Shown one piece after another: positions 16,285 through 24,961 of a stretch of DNA of 36,276 nucleotides (position 1 is its first letter; the number at the start of each line of letters is the position of its first letter). The notes beneath the pieces are model-generated. The model worked only from the letters and a program-made list of their open reading frames with translations, was not told the DNA's origin and searched no databases. Source of the DNA: HGM04593 sp045612305. GTDB lineage: Bacteria; Bacteroidota; Bacteroidia; Bacteroidales; Bacteroidaceae. The position numbers and the translations under genes were made by a program. The stretch spans positions 1 through 36,276 of the forward strand of contig JAZKYU010000030.1 in NCBI GenBank assembly GCA_045612305.1, read 5' to 3'.

Positions 16285-19116
16285 TTATATCACTACGTTA
16301 ACAATTTTCTTTGGTACAATGATTACTTTCTTTATGGGTTTTCCATCAATGTATCGTTTGCTATTATCGTCTGATAGAACAGCTGCTTCAATATCGGCGT
16401 TTGTTGTGTCGGTTGCAAACTCCATAGTGAAGCGCGCTTTTCCGTTAAATGATATTGTGTATTTTATGGTATCTTCCTTCAAATACTCTTCGTTGAAGGC
16501 AGGCCACTCGGCGTCGCACACTGTTGTGGTATTTCCAAGTTTTTCCCACAACTCTTCGCATATGTGCGGTGCAAAAGGAGTGAGGAGTACAACAATCTTC
16601 TCGAGCACCTCTTTTTTGTTGCATTTAAGCGCGCTTAACTCGTTTACACATATCATAAATGCACTTACTGTGGTGTTGTAAGAGAAAGCGGGTATATCGT
16701 CTGTAGTCTTTTTGATGAGTTTGTGCAAAGATTTAAGCTCCTCTTTTGTTGCGGGCTCGTCGCTCACGATGTAGTTATCGTTTTTATCGAAGAACATACC
16801 CCAGAATTTCTTCAAGAAGCGGTGGCAGCCATCGATACCGTTGGTGTCCCAAGGTTTAGACTGCTCAACAGGGCCTAAGAACATTTCGTAGAGACGCAAA
16901 GTGTCGGCACCATATTTTTCAACTATAGTATCGGGGTTTACAACGTTGAACATAGATTTACTCATCTTCTCCACAGCCCAGCCACAGATATATTTTCCCT
17001 CCTCGAGAATAAATTCTGCGTCGGCATATTCGGGGCGCCAAGCGCGGAAGGCATCGATATCCAAAATATCGTTAGATACTATGTTTACATCGACGTGCAA
17101 GGGGGTTACATCGTACTCTTTAGACAAGTTGAGCGATACGAATGTATTTGTGTCTTTAATGCGATAAACAAAGTTACTGCGGCCCTGTATCATACCTTGG
17201 TTTACAAGTTTCTGGAAGGGCTCTTCTTTTACGCTCACACCAAGGTCGAAGAGGAACATATTCCAGAATCTTGAATATATGAGGTGGCCTGTTGCGTGCT
17301 CTGTACCACCCACATAGAGGTCTACGTTTTTCCAGTAATTATCAACCTCTTTCGATACTATTGCCTTTTTATTGCGGGGGTCCATATAGCGCAAGTAGTA
17401 TGCGCTTGAGCCTGCAAAACCGGGCATAGTGTTGAGCTCGAGGGGGAATATTGTTTCGTTGTTTATGTTCTCTTTATTAGTAACTGTGTTGTTTACAGTG
17501 TCCCAAGCCCACATTTTGGCGTGTCCCAAGGGGGGCTCTCCACTCTCTGTGGGGAGGAACTTTTCAACCTCGGGGAGTTCAAGCGGCAAGCACTCTTCGG
17601 GTATGGGTGTGGGAATGCCGTTTTTGTAATATATAGGGAAGGGCTCGCCCCAGTAACGTTGACGGCTGAAGATAGCGTCGCGCAGACGGTAGTTTACCTT
17701 CACGCGGCCCAACTTATTCTCAGTTACATATTTTTTTGTTGCAGCGATAGCCTCTTTCACTGTGAGGCCGTTGAGGTTGAGCTTGCAGTCGGCAAAAGCT
17801 GCTGTGGGTGAGTTGGTCATAATACCCTCTTTAGCGTCGAAGCTCTCCTCGCTCACATCGCAACCCTCTATAAGGGGGCGTATCTCTATACCAAAGTGTT
17901 TAGCAAAAGCGTAGTCGCGGCTGTCGTGTGCGGGAACGGCCATAATAGCTCCTGTTCCATAGCCAGCGAGTACATAGTCGCTCACCCACACAGGGATATC
18001 TTCTCCGGTGAGGGGGTTGATAGCGTATGATCCTGTGAATACTCCGGTTACGTTGCGGTCTATCATACGCTCGCGCTCTGTGCGTTTCTTTGTGCGGTCG
18101 AGGTAGGCCTCTACAGCCTCTTTCTGCTCGGTTGTGGTGAGTTGTGCCACAAGCTCGCTCTCGGGTGCAAGCACCATAAAGGTTACGCCAAATACTGTGT
18201 CGGCGCGTGTTGTGAATATAGTAAATTCTATATCGCTGTCTTTTATGTGGAACTGCATCTCGGTACCCTCGCTGCGGCCTACCCAGTTGCGCTGTGTCTC
18301 TTTGAGAGAGTCGGTCCAGTCTATGTTATCGAGACCATCGAGCAAGCGTTGTGCGTATGCCGATACACGCAAACACCACTGTTTCATCTTCTTCTGTACA
18401 ACGGGGAAGCCACCGCGCTCCGACACACCGTCTACAACCTCGTCGTTGGCAAGTACTGTTCCAAGTTCGGGGCACCAGTTAACCATAGTCTCGCTTATGA
18501 AGGCTATGCGCCAGTTCATAAGAAGCTCTTGTTGCTCGTTTTCACTCAAAGCGTTCCACTCTGCAGCCGAAATATTTACCTCTTTTGTGCAGGCTGCATC
18601 GATGTTTGCACTACCCTCTTTGCTCAATTTTTCAACAAGCTCGCTTATGGGTTTGCTGCACTTTGCGGCGTTGTCGTAATAGTGGTTGAACATCTTTATA
18701 AACGCCCACTGTGTCCAGTGATAATATTCGGGGTCGCAGGTTTTTATTTCGCGGTCCCAGTCGAAGCAGAAACCTATCTTGTCGAGCTGCTCGCGGTAGC
18801 GGTTAATATTTTGGTTTGTTGTTATTGCAGGGTGCTGACCTGTCTGTATAGCATATTGTTCGGCGGGGAGGCCGTACGCGTCGTAACCCATAGGGTTAAG
18901 CACGTTGTATCCTTGAAGGCGTTTGAAGCGTGCGAAAATATCGGAAGCTATGTATCCTAGTGGATGGCCTACGTGAAGACCTGCTCCCGATGGGTAGGGG
19001 AACATATTAAGCACATAGAATTTTTCTTTGTTTTCATTCTCCTCGGTGCGATAGGTTTTGTTTTCTCTCCATCGCTGTTGCCACTTCTGCTCAATTTCGT
19101 TAAAATTATATCCCAT
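16285..19116 (-). CDS. leuS: Leucyl-tRNA synthetase
   Basis: A class I synthetase of 943 residues that charges tRNA-Leu. The HIGH-type motif reads HVGH (48-51, within PYPSGAGLHVGHPLGY) and KMSKS is at 717-721. The CP1 editing domain, with TTRADTVFGVTFM, lies between them. An insertion before KMSKS (GRSNFVYRI to GKYICGW) is typical of Bacteroidetes LeuRS and explains the extra length over the 860 residues of Escherichia coli. The open frame extends upstream to 19209, but those 31 residues lie in the leader hairpin and promoter; MGYNFNEIEQKW at 19116 is the family start. First gene of leuS-yitT-rdgB-porZ, divergent from mutS. Confidence 0.96.
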   Translation of the reverse strand: MGYNFNEIEQKWQQRWRENKTYRTEENENKEKFYVLNMFPYPSGAGLHVGHPLGYIASDIFARFKRLQGYNVLNPMGYDAYGLPAEQYAIQTGQHPAITTNQNINRYREQLDKIGFCFDWDREIKTCDPEYYHWTQWAFIKMFNHYYDNAAKCSKPISELVEKLSKEGSANIDAACTKEVNISAAEWNALSENEQQELLMNWRIAFISETMVNWCPELGTVLANDEVVDGVSERGGFPVVQKKMKQWCLRVSAYAQRLLDGLDNIDWTDSLKETQRNWVGRSEGTEMQFHIKDSDIEFTIFTTRADTVFGVTFMVLAPESELVAQLTTTEQKEAVEAYLDRTKKRTERERMIDRNVTGVFTGSYAINPLTGEDIPVWVSDYVLAGYGTGAIMAVPAHDSRDYAFAKHFGIEIRPLIEGCDVSEESFDAKEGIMTNSPTAAFADCKLNLNGLTVKEAIAATKKYVTENKLGRVKVNYRLRDAIFSRQRYWGEPFPIYYKNGIPTPIPEECLPLELPEVEKFLPTESGEPPLGHAKMWAWDTVNNTVTNKENINNETIFPLELNTMPGFAGSSAYYLRYMDPRNKKAIVSKEVDNYWKNVDLYVGGTEHATGHLIYSRFWNMFLFDLGVSVKEEPFQKLVNQGMIQGRSNFVYRIKDTNTFVSLNLSKEYDVTPLHVDVNIVSNDILDIDAFRAWRPEYADAEFILEEGKYICGWAVEKMSKSMFNVVNPDTIVEKYGADTLRLYEMFLGPVEQSKPWDTNGIDGCHRFLKKFWGMFFDKNDNYIVSDEPATKEELKSLHKLIKKTTDDIPAFSYNTTVSAFMICVNELSALKCNKKEVLEKIVVLLTPFAPHICEELWEKLGNTTTVCDAEWPAFNEEYLKEDTIKYTISFNGKARFTMEFATDTTNADIEAAVLSDDNSKRYIDGKPIKKVIIVPKKIVNVVI

Positions 19117-19163
19117 TTTCTTTTTATGTTGTTTGTTTATTTTTATTCTCTTTGGTTTTGCTC

Positions 19164-19191
19164 TATTACTATCTACATAGTAGATGTAATA
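19164..19191 (-). promoter_or_regulatory. Hairpin in the leuS leader
   Basis: On the plus strand TATTAC, a bulged T, ATCTAC, loop ATA, GTAGAT and GTAATA form a 12-bp stem with one bulge. It lies about 50 bases before the leuS ATG and just after the predicted -7 box, so it would be at the 5' end of the leuS RNA. It is AT-rich with no T-run, which argues against a terminator. Confidence 0.4.
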
Positions 19192-19196
19192 ACCTA

Positions 19197-19204
19197 CAAA
19201 AATA
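19197..19204 (-). promoter_or_regulatory. Probable -7 box of leuS
   Basis: The minus strand reads TATTTTTG, a full match to TAnnTTTG, about 80 bases before the leuS ATG. No -33 TTG is seen at the expected distance. Confidence 0.45.
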
Positions 19205-19298
19205 TACAAAAAAAATAGTATTTGAATATTTATTTGGCGAAATTGTTTTTCAACCTCCTTTTTTGCTATTTATTGCTGAATTTGTCGGCAAAAAAAAT

Positions 19299-19306
19299 TA
19301 TCTTCG
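19299..19306 (+). promoter_or_regulatory. Probable -7 box of mutS
   Basis: TATCTTCG, 34 bases before the mutS ATG. This excludes the upstream extension of the frame as coding sequence. Confidence 0.45.
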
Positions 19307-19340
19307 CGTGATAATTTCACAAAATTCAAAAGCTTTTTAT

Positions 19341-21962
19341 ATGGCCGAAAAAGATAACGCCGTAACCCCTATGATGCGTCAGTTTCTGGAGCTTAAAGCC
19401 AAGCATCCCGACGCTGTTCTGCTCTTTCGTTGTGGCGACTTTTATGAAACATATTGTTCCGACGCTGTGATAGCATCGGAAATTTTGGGTATAACCCTCA
19501 CAAAACGTTCAAACGGCAAGAGTGCGACGTCTCAAGTTACCGAGATGGCCGGTTTTCCCTTTCACGCTCTCGACACATACCTTCCCAAGCTTGTACGTGC
19601 TGGCAAGCGTGTAGCTATATGCGACCAGCTCGAAGACCCTAAGATGACCAAAAAATTGGTCAAGCGAGGCATAACAGAGCTTGTAACTCCAGGTGTTTCT
19701 ATAAACGATAATATACTCGACTATAAAGAGAATAACTTTCTTGCAGCCGTGCACTTTGGAAAACCCATGTGCGGTGTCTCTTTTTTGGATATATCGACCG
19801 GTGAGTTTCTTATAGCCGAGGGCACGTTCGACTATATAGATAAATTACTTGTAAACTTCCGCCCAAAAGAGGTGCTCTTTGAGCGTGGCAATAAAAAACG
19901 TTTCGAAGATTGTTTTGGTGGCAAGCTCACAACTTTTGAGCTCGACGACTGGGTTTTTACCGACGAGTTTGCCAACGAGAAATTAACAAAACATTTTGAA
20001 ACAAAAAACCTTAAAGGCTTTGGAATAAGTCACTTGCGTAGCGGTATTGTGGCTGCGGGTGCCATATTACACTATCTTGCAGTTACCCTGCACACACAAA
20101 TTTCACACATACGCAATATATCGCGCATAGAGGAGGAACGTTATGTTCGTCTCGATAAATTTACCATACGCAGCCTGGAACTTTTGGGTAGTATGCACGA
20201 CGGAGGCTCTTCGCTTCTCTCGGTGATAGACAAGACTGTAACCCCTATGGGTGCACGTCTTTTAAAGCGTTGGATAGTTTTCCCTCTCAAAGATAAAAAG
20301 CCCATAGACGAGCGTTTGGATATTGTGGAGTATTATTTCCGCGAGCCCGAATTTAGGGATATTGTAGAGGAGCAGCTTCACAAAATAGGCGATCTTGAAC
20401 GTATAATATCGAAGGTTGCTGCGGCGCGTGTGTCGCCGCGTGAGCTTGTGCAACTAAAACTTGCTCTGCAGGCTATAGAGCCTATTAAAAAGGCTTGTGA
20501 GCTTTCGTCGAACGAGATTATAAAAAGCATAGGTGCGCGTCTCGATTGTTGTGCCGACATTCGTGACCGCATATCGCGCGAGATTGTTCCCGAGCCTCCT
20601 CTCTTGCTCAACAAGGGTGGTGTGGTGGCCGATGGTGTAAACTCACAACTCGACGAGCTACGCGCTATAGCCTACCACGGCAAAGATTATCTTATGCAAC
20701 TGCAGCAGCGCGAAAGCGAGCGCACAGGTATCCCTAGCCTAAAAATATCGTTCAACAACGTGTTTGGTTATTACATAGAGGTGCGCAACACTTATAAAGA
20801 TAACGTGCCCGAAGAGTGGATACGCAAGCAAACCCTCGTTAACGCCGAGCGTTACATAACACAAGAGTTAAAAGAGTATGAAGATAAAATACTTGGTGCC
20901 GAGGAGAAAATACTCTCTCTCGAGACACGCATCTTTGGTGAAATTGTAACAGAGCTTGCATCATATATACCCTCTATACAGTTGAATGCTACACTTTTAG
21001 CTCGTCTCGACGCCCTACTCTCTTTTGCCAACGTGTCGCGTGCCTACAAATATATTCGCCCTGTTATAAGCGAGGAAAATGTACTCGATATTAAACAAGG
21101 CCGTCACCCTGTTATAGAGCGTCAGATGGCTGTAGGGGAAAATTATATACCCAACGATCTTTATCTCGACGGCGACAAGCAGCAAATTATAATTGTTACA
21201 GGTCCTAACATGGCTGGTAAGTCGGCTCTCTTGCGCCAGACAGCACTCATAACTCTGCTTGCGCAGATAGGTTGTTTTGTCCCTGCCGACAGCGCCCACA
21301 TAGGCCTTGTCGATAAAATTTTCACTCGTGTGGGAGCAAGTGACAATATATCGGCCGGTGAGTCTACATTTATGGTCGAGATGACCGAGGCTGCAAGCAT
21401 ACTTAACAACCTTTCGGGGCGCAGCCTTGTGCTCTTCGACGAGCTTGGTCGCGGAACATCTACATACGATGGTATGTCTATAGCGTGGGCTATAGTTGAG
21501 CACATACACGAAAGTTCAAAAGGGCGTGCACGCACACTTTTTGCTACTCATTATCACGAACTTAACGAGATGGAAAAGAGCTTCTCGCGTATAAAGAACT
21601 TTAATGTTTCGGTGCGCGAGATGGATGGCCGTGTTATATTCTTGCGCAAGCTTATGCCGGGTGGTAGCGAACACTCTTTTGGTATTCATGTGGCAAAGCT
21701 TGCAGGTATGCCCAAAAGCGTTGTAAAGCGTTCGGAGCAGATTTTGAGCAAGCTCGAGGCCAACGATAACCGCGGAGAGTTAAAGAGCGCTCCCACAGCT
21801 TCTATGGCCGAAAGCCGCGAAGGTGTGCAGCTCAACTTCTTCCAGCTCGACGACCCTGTGCTCTCACAGGTGCGCGACGAAATTTTAGGCATAGATGTAA
21901 ACAACCTCACCCCTCTAGAGGCGTTGAACAAATTAAGCGAAATTCAGAAAATTGTAAAATGA
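19341..21962 (+). CDS. mutS: DNA mismatch repair protein MutS
   Basis: MutS binds mismatches and small loops and starts mismatch repair with MutL. The 873-residue protein has the mismatch-contact FYE motif in LLFRCGDFYETY near the N-terminus, the connector and lever domains, and the ABC-type ATPase. Walker A is GPNMAGKSALLRQ, the Walker B region is LVLFDELGRGTSTYDG, and the ATHYHEL switch follows. The frame is open upstream to 19152, but MAEKDNAVTPMMRQF at 19341 is the conserved family start and follows a -7 box. It is the only rightward gene between 12 and 27 kb, divergent from leuS and convergent with lgt. A hairpin overlapping the end of lgt serves as its terminator. Confidence 0.97.
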   Translation: MAEKDNAVTPMMRQFLELKAKHPDAVLLFRCGDFYETYCSDAVIASEILGITLTKRSNGKSATSQVTEMAGFPFHALDTYLPKLVRAGKRVAICDQLEDPKMTKKLVKRGITELVTPGVSINDNILDYKENNFLAAVHFGKPMCGVSFLDISTGEFLIAEGTFDYIDKLLVNFRPKEVLFERGNKKRFEDCFGGKLTTFELDDWVFTDEFANEKLTKHFETKNLKGFGISHLRSGIVAAGAILHYLAVTLHTQISHIRNISRIEEERYVRLDKFTIRSLELLGSMHDGGSSLLSVIDKTVTPMGARLLKRWIVFPLKDKKPIDERLDIVEYYFREPEFRDIVEEQLHKIGDLERIISKVAAARVSPRELVQLKLALQAIEPIKKACELSSNEIIKSIGARLDCCADIRDRISREIVPEPPLLLNKGGVVADGVNSQLDELRAIAYHGKDYLMQLQQRESERTGIPSLKISFNNVFGYYIEVRNTYKDNVPEEWIRKQTLVNAERYITQELKEYEDKILGAEEKILSLETRIFGEIVTELASYIPSIQLNATLLARLDALLSFANVSRAYKYIRPVISEENVLDIKQGRHPVIERQMAVGENYIPNDLYLDGDKQQIIIVTGPNMAGKSALLRQTALITLLAQIGCFVPADSAHIGLVDKIFTRVGASDNISAGESTFMVEMTEAASILNNLSGRSLVLFDELGRGTSTYDGMSIAWAIVEHIHESSKGRARTLFATHYHELNEMEKSFSRIKNFNVSVREMDGRVIFLRKLMPGGSEHSFGIHVAKLAGMPKSVVKRSEQILSKLEANDNRGELKSAPTASMAESREGVQLNFFQLDDPVLSQVRDEILGIDVNNLTPLEALNKLSEIQKIVK

Positions 21963-21987
21963 AGATTATTACAAGTTATATGTAAAC

Positions 21988-22015
21988 AAAAAAAGCGGCT
22001 TATGCCGCTTTTTTT
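21988..22015. terminator. Terminator of mutS that overlaps the end of lgt
   Basis: Seven A, GCGGC (21995-21999), loop TTAT, GCCGC (22004-22008), seven T. It is a canonical rho-independent terminator readable in both directions. The minus-strand copy contains the last codons and stop of lgt (KKAA then TAA). Confidence 0.85.
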
Positions 22016-22830
22016 AATCTCTTTATGCCGTGTACAATACTTATAGCTCCCAAAACAATAAAGGGTATGCTTAACCACTGCCCCATATCGAGTGTCATAT
22101 TTTGTTCAAAGTCCACCTGCACCTCCTTTAAAAATTCTACAAAAAAGCGGAAGGTGAATATTGTAAACAGGCAGTAACCAAAAAAATATCCTGTGCCCAC
22201 AAGCTTTGGAAATTTTTTGTAAACCCACCACCCTACAATAAATATGATAATATAGGCTACAGCTTCGTAGAGTTGTGCAGGGTGACGAGGTATGTTGTCG
22301 ACCTGTGCAAATACTATACCAAGCGGGCTATCTGTTGCACGCCCCAAAATTTCGGAGTTCATAAAATTTCCTACACGTATAAATGCTGCCACCACAGGAG
22401 TAACTATCGCTATATTGTCGAGCACCCATTTAATCGATAGCTTTGTTTTGCAGTGATACAAAAAGAGTGCAATCATAAGTCCTATGGTGCCGCCGTGGCT
22501 TGCAAGGCCTTGATAACCTGTAAATTGCCACCCGTTTGCAGTGCTTCTTATGGGCAGGAACATCTCGCCTATGTTGTTCAGGTAATATTCTGGCTCGTAG
22601 AAAAGACAGTGCCCTAGCCTTGCTCCAAGCAAAATACCCACAAAGCAGTACATAAAAAGCGGCTCAAAGAGCTCCTTTTTCACGTTCTGCTTTTTGTAGA
22701 GGTATTGCATAAGGTAGTAACCTGTCATTAAAGCTACAACCCAGCAGAGTGAGTAGTAACGCACCTCAAACCCAAACAACGAAAAGGGGCCTGCAGCAGG
22801 GTCCCAAATTATGTGGCAAACGTTGTTCAT
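22000..22830 (-). CDS. lgt: Prolipoprotein diacylglyceryl transferase
   Basis: Lgt moves diacylglycerol from phosphatidylglycerol to the lipobox cysteine of prolipoproteins, the first step of lipoprotein maturation at the inner membrane. The 276-residue protein has seven or so membrane segments. Signatures are YQGLASHGGTIGL (with the conserved His), the phosphatidylglycerol-binding RVGNFMNSEILGRATDSPLGIVF, and HPAQLYEA. Length is normal for the family. It starts 9 bases after the ychF stop and is probably co-transcribed with it. Its final codons are shared with a bidirectional terminator. Confidence 0.95.
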   Translation of the reverse strand: MNNVCHIIWDPAAGPFSLFGFEVRYYSLCWVVALMTGYYLMQYLYKKQNVKKELFEPLFMYCFVGILLGARLGHCLFYEPEYYLNNIGEMFLPIRSTANGWQFTGYQGLASHGGTIGLMIALFLYHCKTKLSIKWVLDNIAIVTPVVAAFIRVGNFMNSEILGRATDSPLGIVFAQVDNIPRHPAQLYEAVAYIIIFIVGWWVYKKFPKLVGTGYFFGYCLFTIFTFRFFVEFLKEVQVDFEQNMTLDMGQWLSIPFIVLGAISIVHGIKRLKKAA

Positions 22831-22839
22831 ATATACTTT

Positions 22840-23943
22840 TTACACGTTGAAACGGAAGTGCATAATATCGCCGTCCTGCACCACATACTCCTTGCCTTCT
22901 ACGCTCATTTTACCAGCCTCGCGCACAGCAGCCTCGGAGCCGTATGCTATGTAGTCGTCATATTTTATAACTTCGGCGCGTATGAAGCCTTTTTCAAAGC
23001 CGGTGTGGATCACGCTTGCGCACTGGGGTGCTTTCCATCCCTTACGGAAGGTCCACGCTCTCACCTCAATCTCACCCACGGTTATGTATGTTTGCAAGGT
23101 GAGCAAGTTATAGATAGCCTTTATAAGGCGGTCGCAACCCGACTCTTTGAGCCCCATATCCTCGAGGAACATCTGTTTCTCTTCGTAGCTTTCGAGTTCG
23201 GCTATGTCGGCCTCTGTTTGTGCCGAAATTATGAGCAGCTCGGCGTTCTCGTCTTTGATGGCTTCGCGCACAGCATCTACATACTTGTTACCGTTTGCAG
23301 CCGATGTGTCGTCGACGTTGCACACATAGAGCACAGGCTTCGATGTGAGGAGGAAAAGGTTTTTTGCAATAGTCTGCTCGTCTTCGGTCTCAAAAACCAC
23401 TGTACGGGCCGATTTTCCGGCTTCTAGAGCATCTTTGTACTGCATAAGCACGTCGTACTCGAGCTTTGCTTGTTTGTCGCCACCTACACGTGCCTGCTTT
23501 TCCACACGTTTTATGCGGTTTTCTATAGTTTCGAGGTCTTTGAGCTGTAGCTCTATGTCGATAATTTCTTTGTCGCGCACGGGGTTTACCGAGCCGTCGA
23601 CGTGCACAATATTATCGTTGTCGAAGCAACGCAAAACGTGTATTATAGCGTCGGTCTCGCGTATGTTACCAAGAAATTGGTTGCCCAAGCCTTCGCCCTT
23701 GCTTGCGCCCTTTACAAGGCCTGCAATGTCCACAATGTCGCAAGTTGCGGGTACTATGCGGCCGGGGTGTACAATTTCGGCAAGTTTGTTAAGTCTTTCG
23801 TCGGGAACGGTTATTTGTCCCATCTGTGCATCTATGGTACAGAAGGGGAAGTTAGCTGCCTGTGCTTTTGCGCTTGAGAGGCAGTTGAAAAGGGTCGATT
23901 TTCCTACGTTGGGCAAGCCCACGATACCTGCTTTTAGAGCCAT
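22840..23943 (-). CDS. ychF: YchF/OLA1 family ATPase (Obg-like)
   Basis: A 367-residue universally conserved P-loop protein that binds ATP rather than GTP, associates with ribosomes and takes part in redox stress response. The P-loop is GLPNVGKS (9-16), the G3 region is DIAGLVKGASKGEGLGNQFL, and the G4-like motif is CNVDD. A coiled-coil insertion follows the G3 region (about 130-200). The C-terminal TGS domain, with VRAWTFRKGWKAPQCA, ends in VVQDGDIMHFRFNV. The start at 23943 is the conserved MALKAGIVGLPNVG. It has its own promoter and is followed closely by lgt. Confidence 0.97.
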   Translation of the reverse strand: MALKAGIVGLPNVGKSTLFNCLSSAKAQAANFPFCTIDAQMGQITVPDERLNKLAEIVHPGRIVPATCDIVDIAGLVKGASKGEGLGNQFLGNIRETDAIIHVLRCFDNDNIVHVDGSVNPVRDKEIIDIELQLKDLETIENRIKRVEKQARVGGDKQAKLEYDVLMQYKDALEAGKSARTVVFETEDEQTIAKNLFLLTSKPVLYVCNVDDTSAANGNKYVDAVREAIKDENAELLIISAQTEADIAELESYEEKQMFLEDMGLKESGCDRLIKAIYNLLTLQTYITVGEIEVRAWTFRKGWKAPQCASVIHTGFEKGFIRAEVIKYDDYIAYGSEAAVREAGKMSVEGKEYVVQDGDIMHFRFNV

Positions 23944-24004
23944 ATTTTTAAGTTTTTAATTATCGGGTTAATAAATTTGTAGTTGTGTTCTGCAAAAAAC
24001 TTTG

Positions 24005-24012
24005 CAAAAGTA
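24005..24012 (-). promoter_or_regulatory. Probable -7 box of ychF-lgt
   Basis: The minus strand reads TACTTTTG, a match to TAnnTTTG, about 60 bases before the ychF ATG. No good -33 element is visible. Confidence 0.45.
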
Positions 24013-24061
24013 CAGAATAATTTTGTAAGTAAAAAACCGCTTCGGCAAATAGGGTGGTGGG

Positions 24062-24931
24062 TTACTCCTTTATGGACAAAAAATACCCTAATTTATATAG
24101 TTTGAGTATGGTGAGCGAGGGGTTGTTGCCAAGAAGATTGTTCCTCATATACTTTTTGCTCATTCTCCACAGCGCGACAACTAGTTTTTCTATGTGCAGT
24201 TTTTTTATTTTTTCAACACAGCGCAGCAGGGGAGTGTTTTTAATCTCTTTCCTCATCTCGTGGAGTGTGACGAGTGAAAGCTCCACCTTTGCCAGGTATA
24301 TTTCGTTGCTTTCCAAACCGTTGTGCAACAGCATATTGTCTATGTGCTCAATCTTTACGTTACGCCTCTCTAGCTCTTTGCCGAAGAGGGTATCTTCGTG
24401 CCCATATTTTTTTATTTTTTCTTCGAAGAGTATTGAGAGGAAAACCGTGCGGTGTATAGCAAAATTAAAGGTCGTGAATTTGTCGTAGGGGGCTATGTTG
24501 CGGGTTGCTGTGTCGCGGTGTTTGTCGGCCTCTTTTTCGTATTTGTATCGCAGGGTGCAGTTTTTGTCGCTTAAGGTTTTTGCGTGGTAGAGCCCGCCAC
24601 ACACCACATCGTTGTGCTTTATGTGGTGCAAGTATGTTTCTAGGAAGTTATCTTTTTCAACCACAGCATCGCTGTCTATAAACAGCAGATAGGGGTACTG
24701 TGCCTCTTTCGCAAGGGTGTTGCGCATTACCGCACGGCCTATGTTCTCTTTTTTTATTATTCGTCGGCTATGGGGCAGGGTGTCGATATCTTTGTTCAGG
24801 TGCAGGGCTTGTGTACCGTCTTCACCTACCAGGATTTCAAACGGAACACCCAGGGCTTTGCCTTGCCTGCATAACTCCTCGACGAGGAGGCTGCAATTAT
24901 AGTCTTTGGTTGTTATTAGTATCGATAACAT
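24062..24931 (-). CDS. Family 2 (GT-A fold) glycosyltransferase
   Basis: A 289-residue soluble glycosyltransferase. The N-terminus LSILITTKDYNCSLLVEEL is the nucleotide-binding start of GT2 enzymes. The metal-binding DSD is at 86-88 in LLFIDSDAVVE, and GHED (177-180), as in the galactosyltransferase-type C-terminal motif, gives the likely acceptor-side acid. Donor and acceptor cannot be read from sequence. It starts 30 bases after the polA stop on the same strand, so it may be co-transcribed with polA. No other sugar genes are next to it. The C-terminal 60 residues are rich in Lys and Leu and may lie against the membrane. Confidence 0.8.
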   Translation of the reverse strand: MLSILITTKDYNCSLLVEELCRQGKALGVPFEILVGEDGTQALHLNKDIDTLPHSRRIIKKENIGRAVMRNTLAKEAQYPYLLFIDSDAVVEKDNFLETYLHHIKHNDVVCGGLYHAKTLSDKNCTLRYKYEKEADKHRDTATRNIAPYDKFTTFNFAIHRTVFLSILFEEKIKKYGHEDTLFGKELERRNVKIEHIDNMLLHNGLESNEIYLAKVELSLVTLHEMRKEIKNTPLLRCVEKIKKLHIEKLVVALWRMSKKYMRNNLLGNNPSLTILKLYKLGYFLSIKE

Positions 24932-24961
24932 TCTTTTTTCTCCTTGTTTTTTGCCTTTTTA

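Noticed and set aside
19117..19209. N-terminal extension of LeuS
   Set aside because: It covers the leader hairpin and -7 box; the conserved start MGYNFNEIEQKW is at 19116.
19152..19340. 63-residue N-terminal extension of MutS
   Set aside because: It overlaps the leuS promoter and leader and the mutS -7 box; the family starts at the ATG at 19341.
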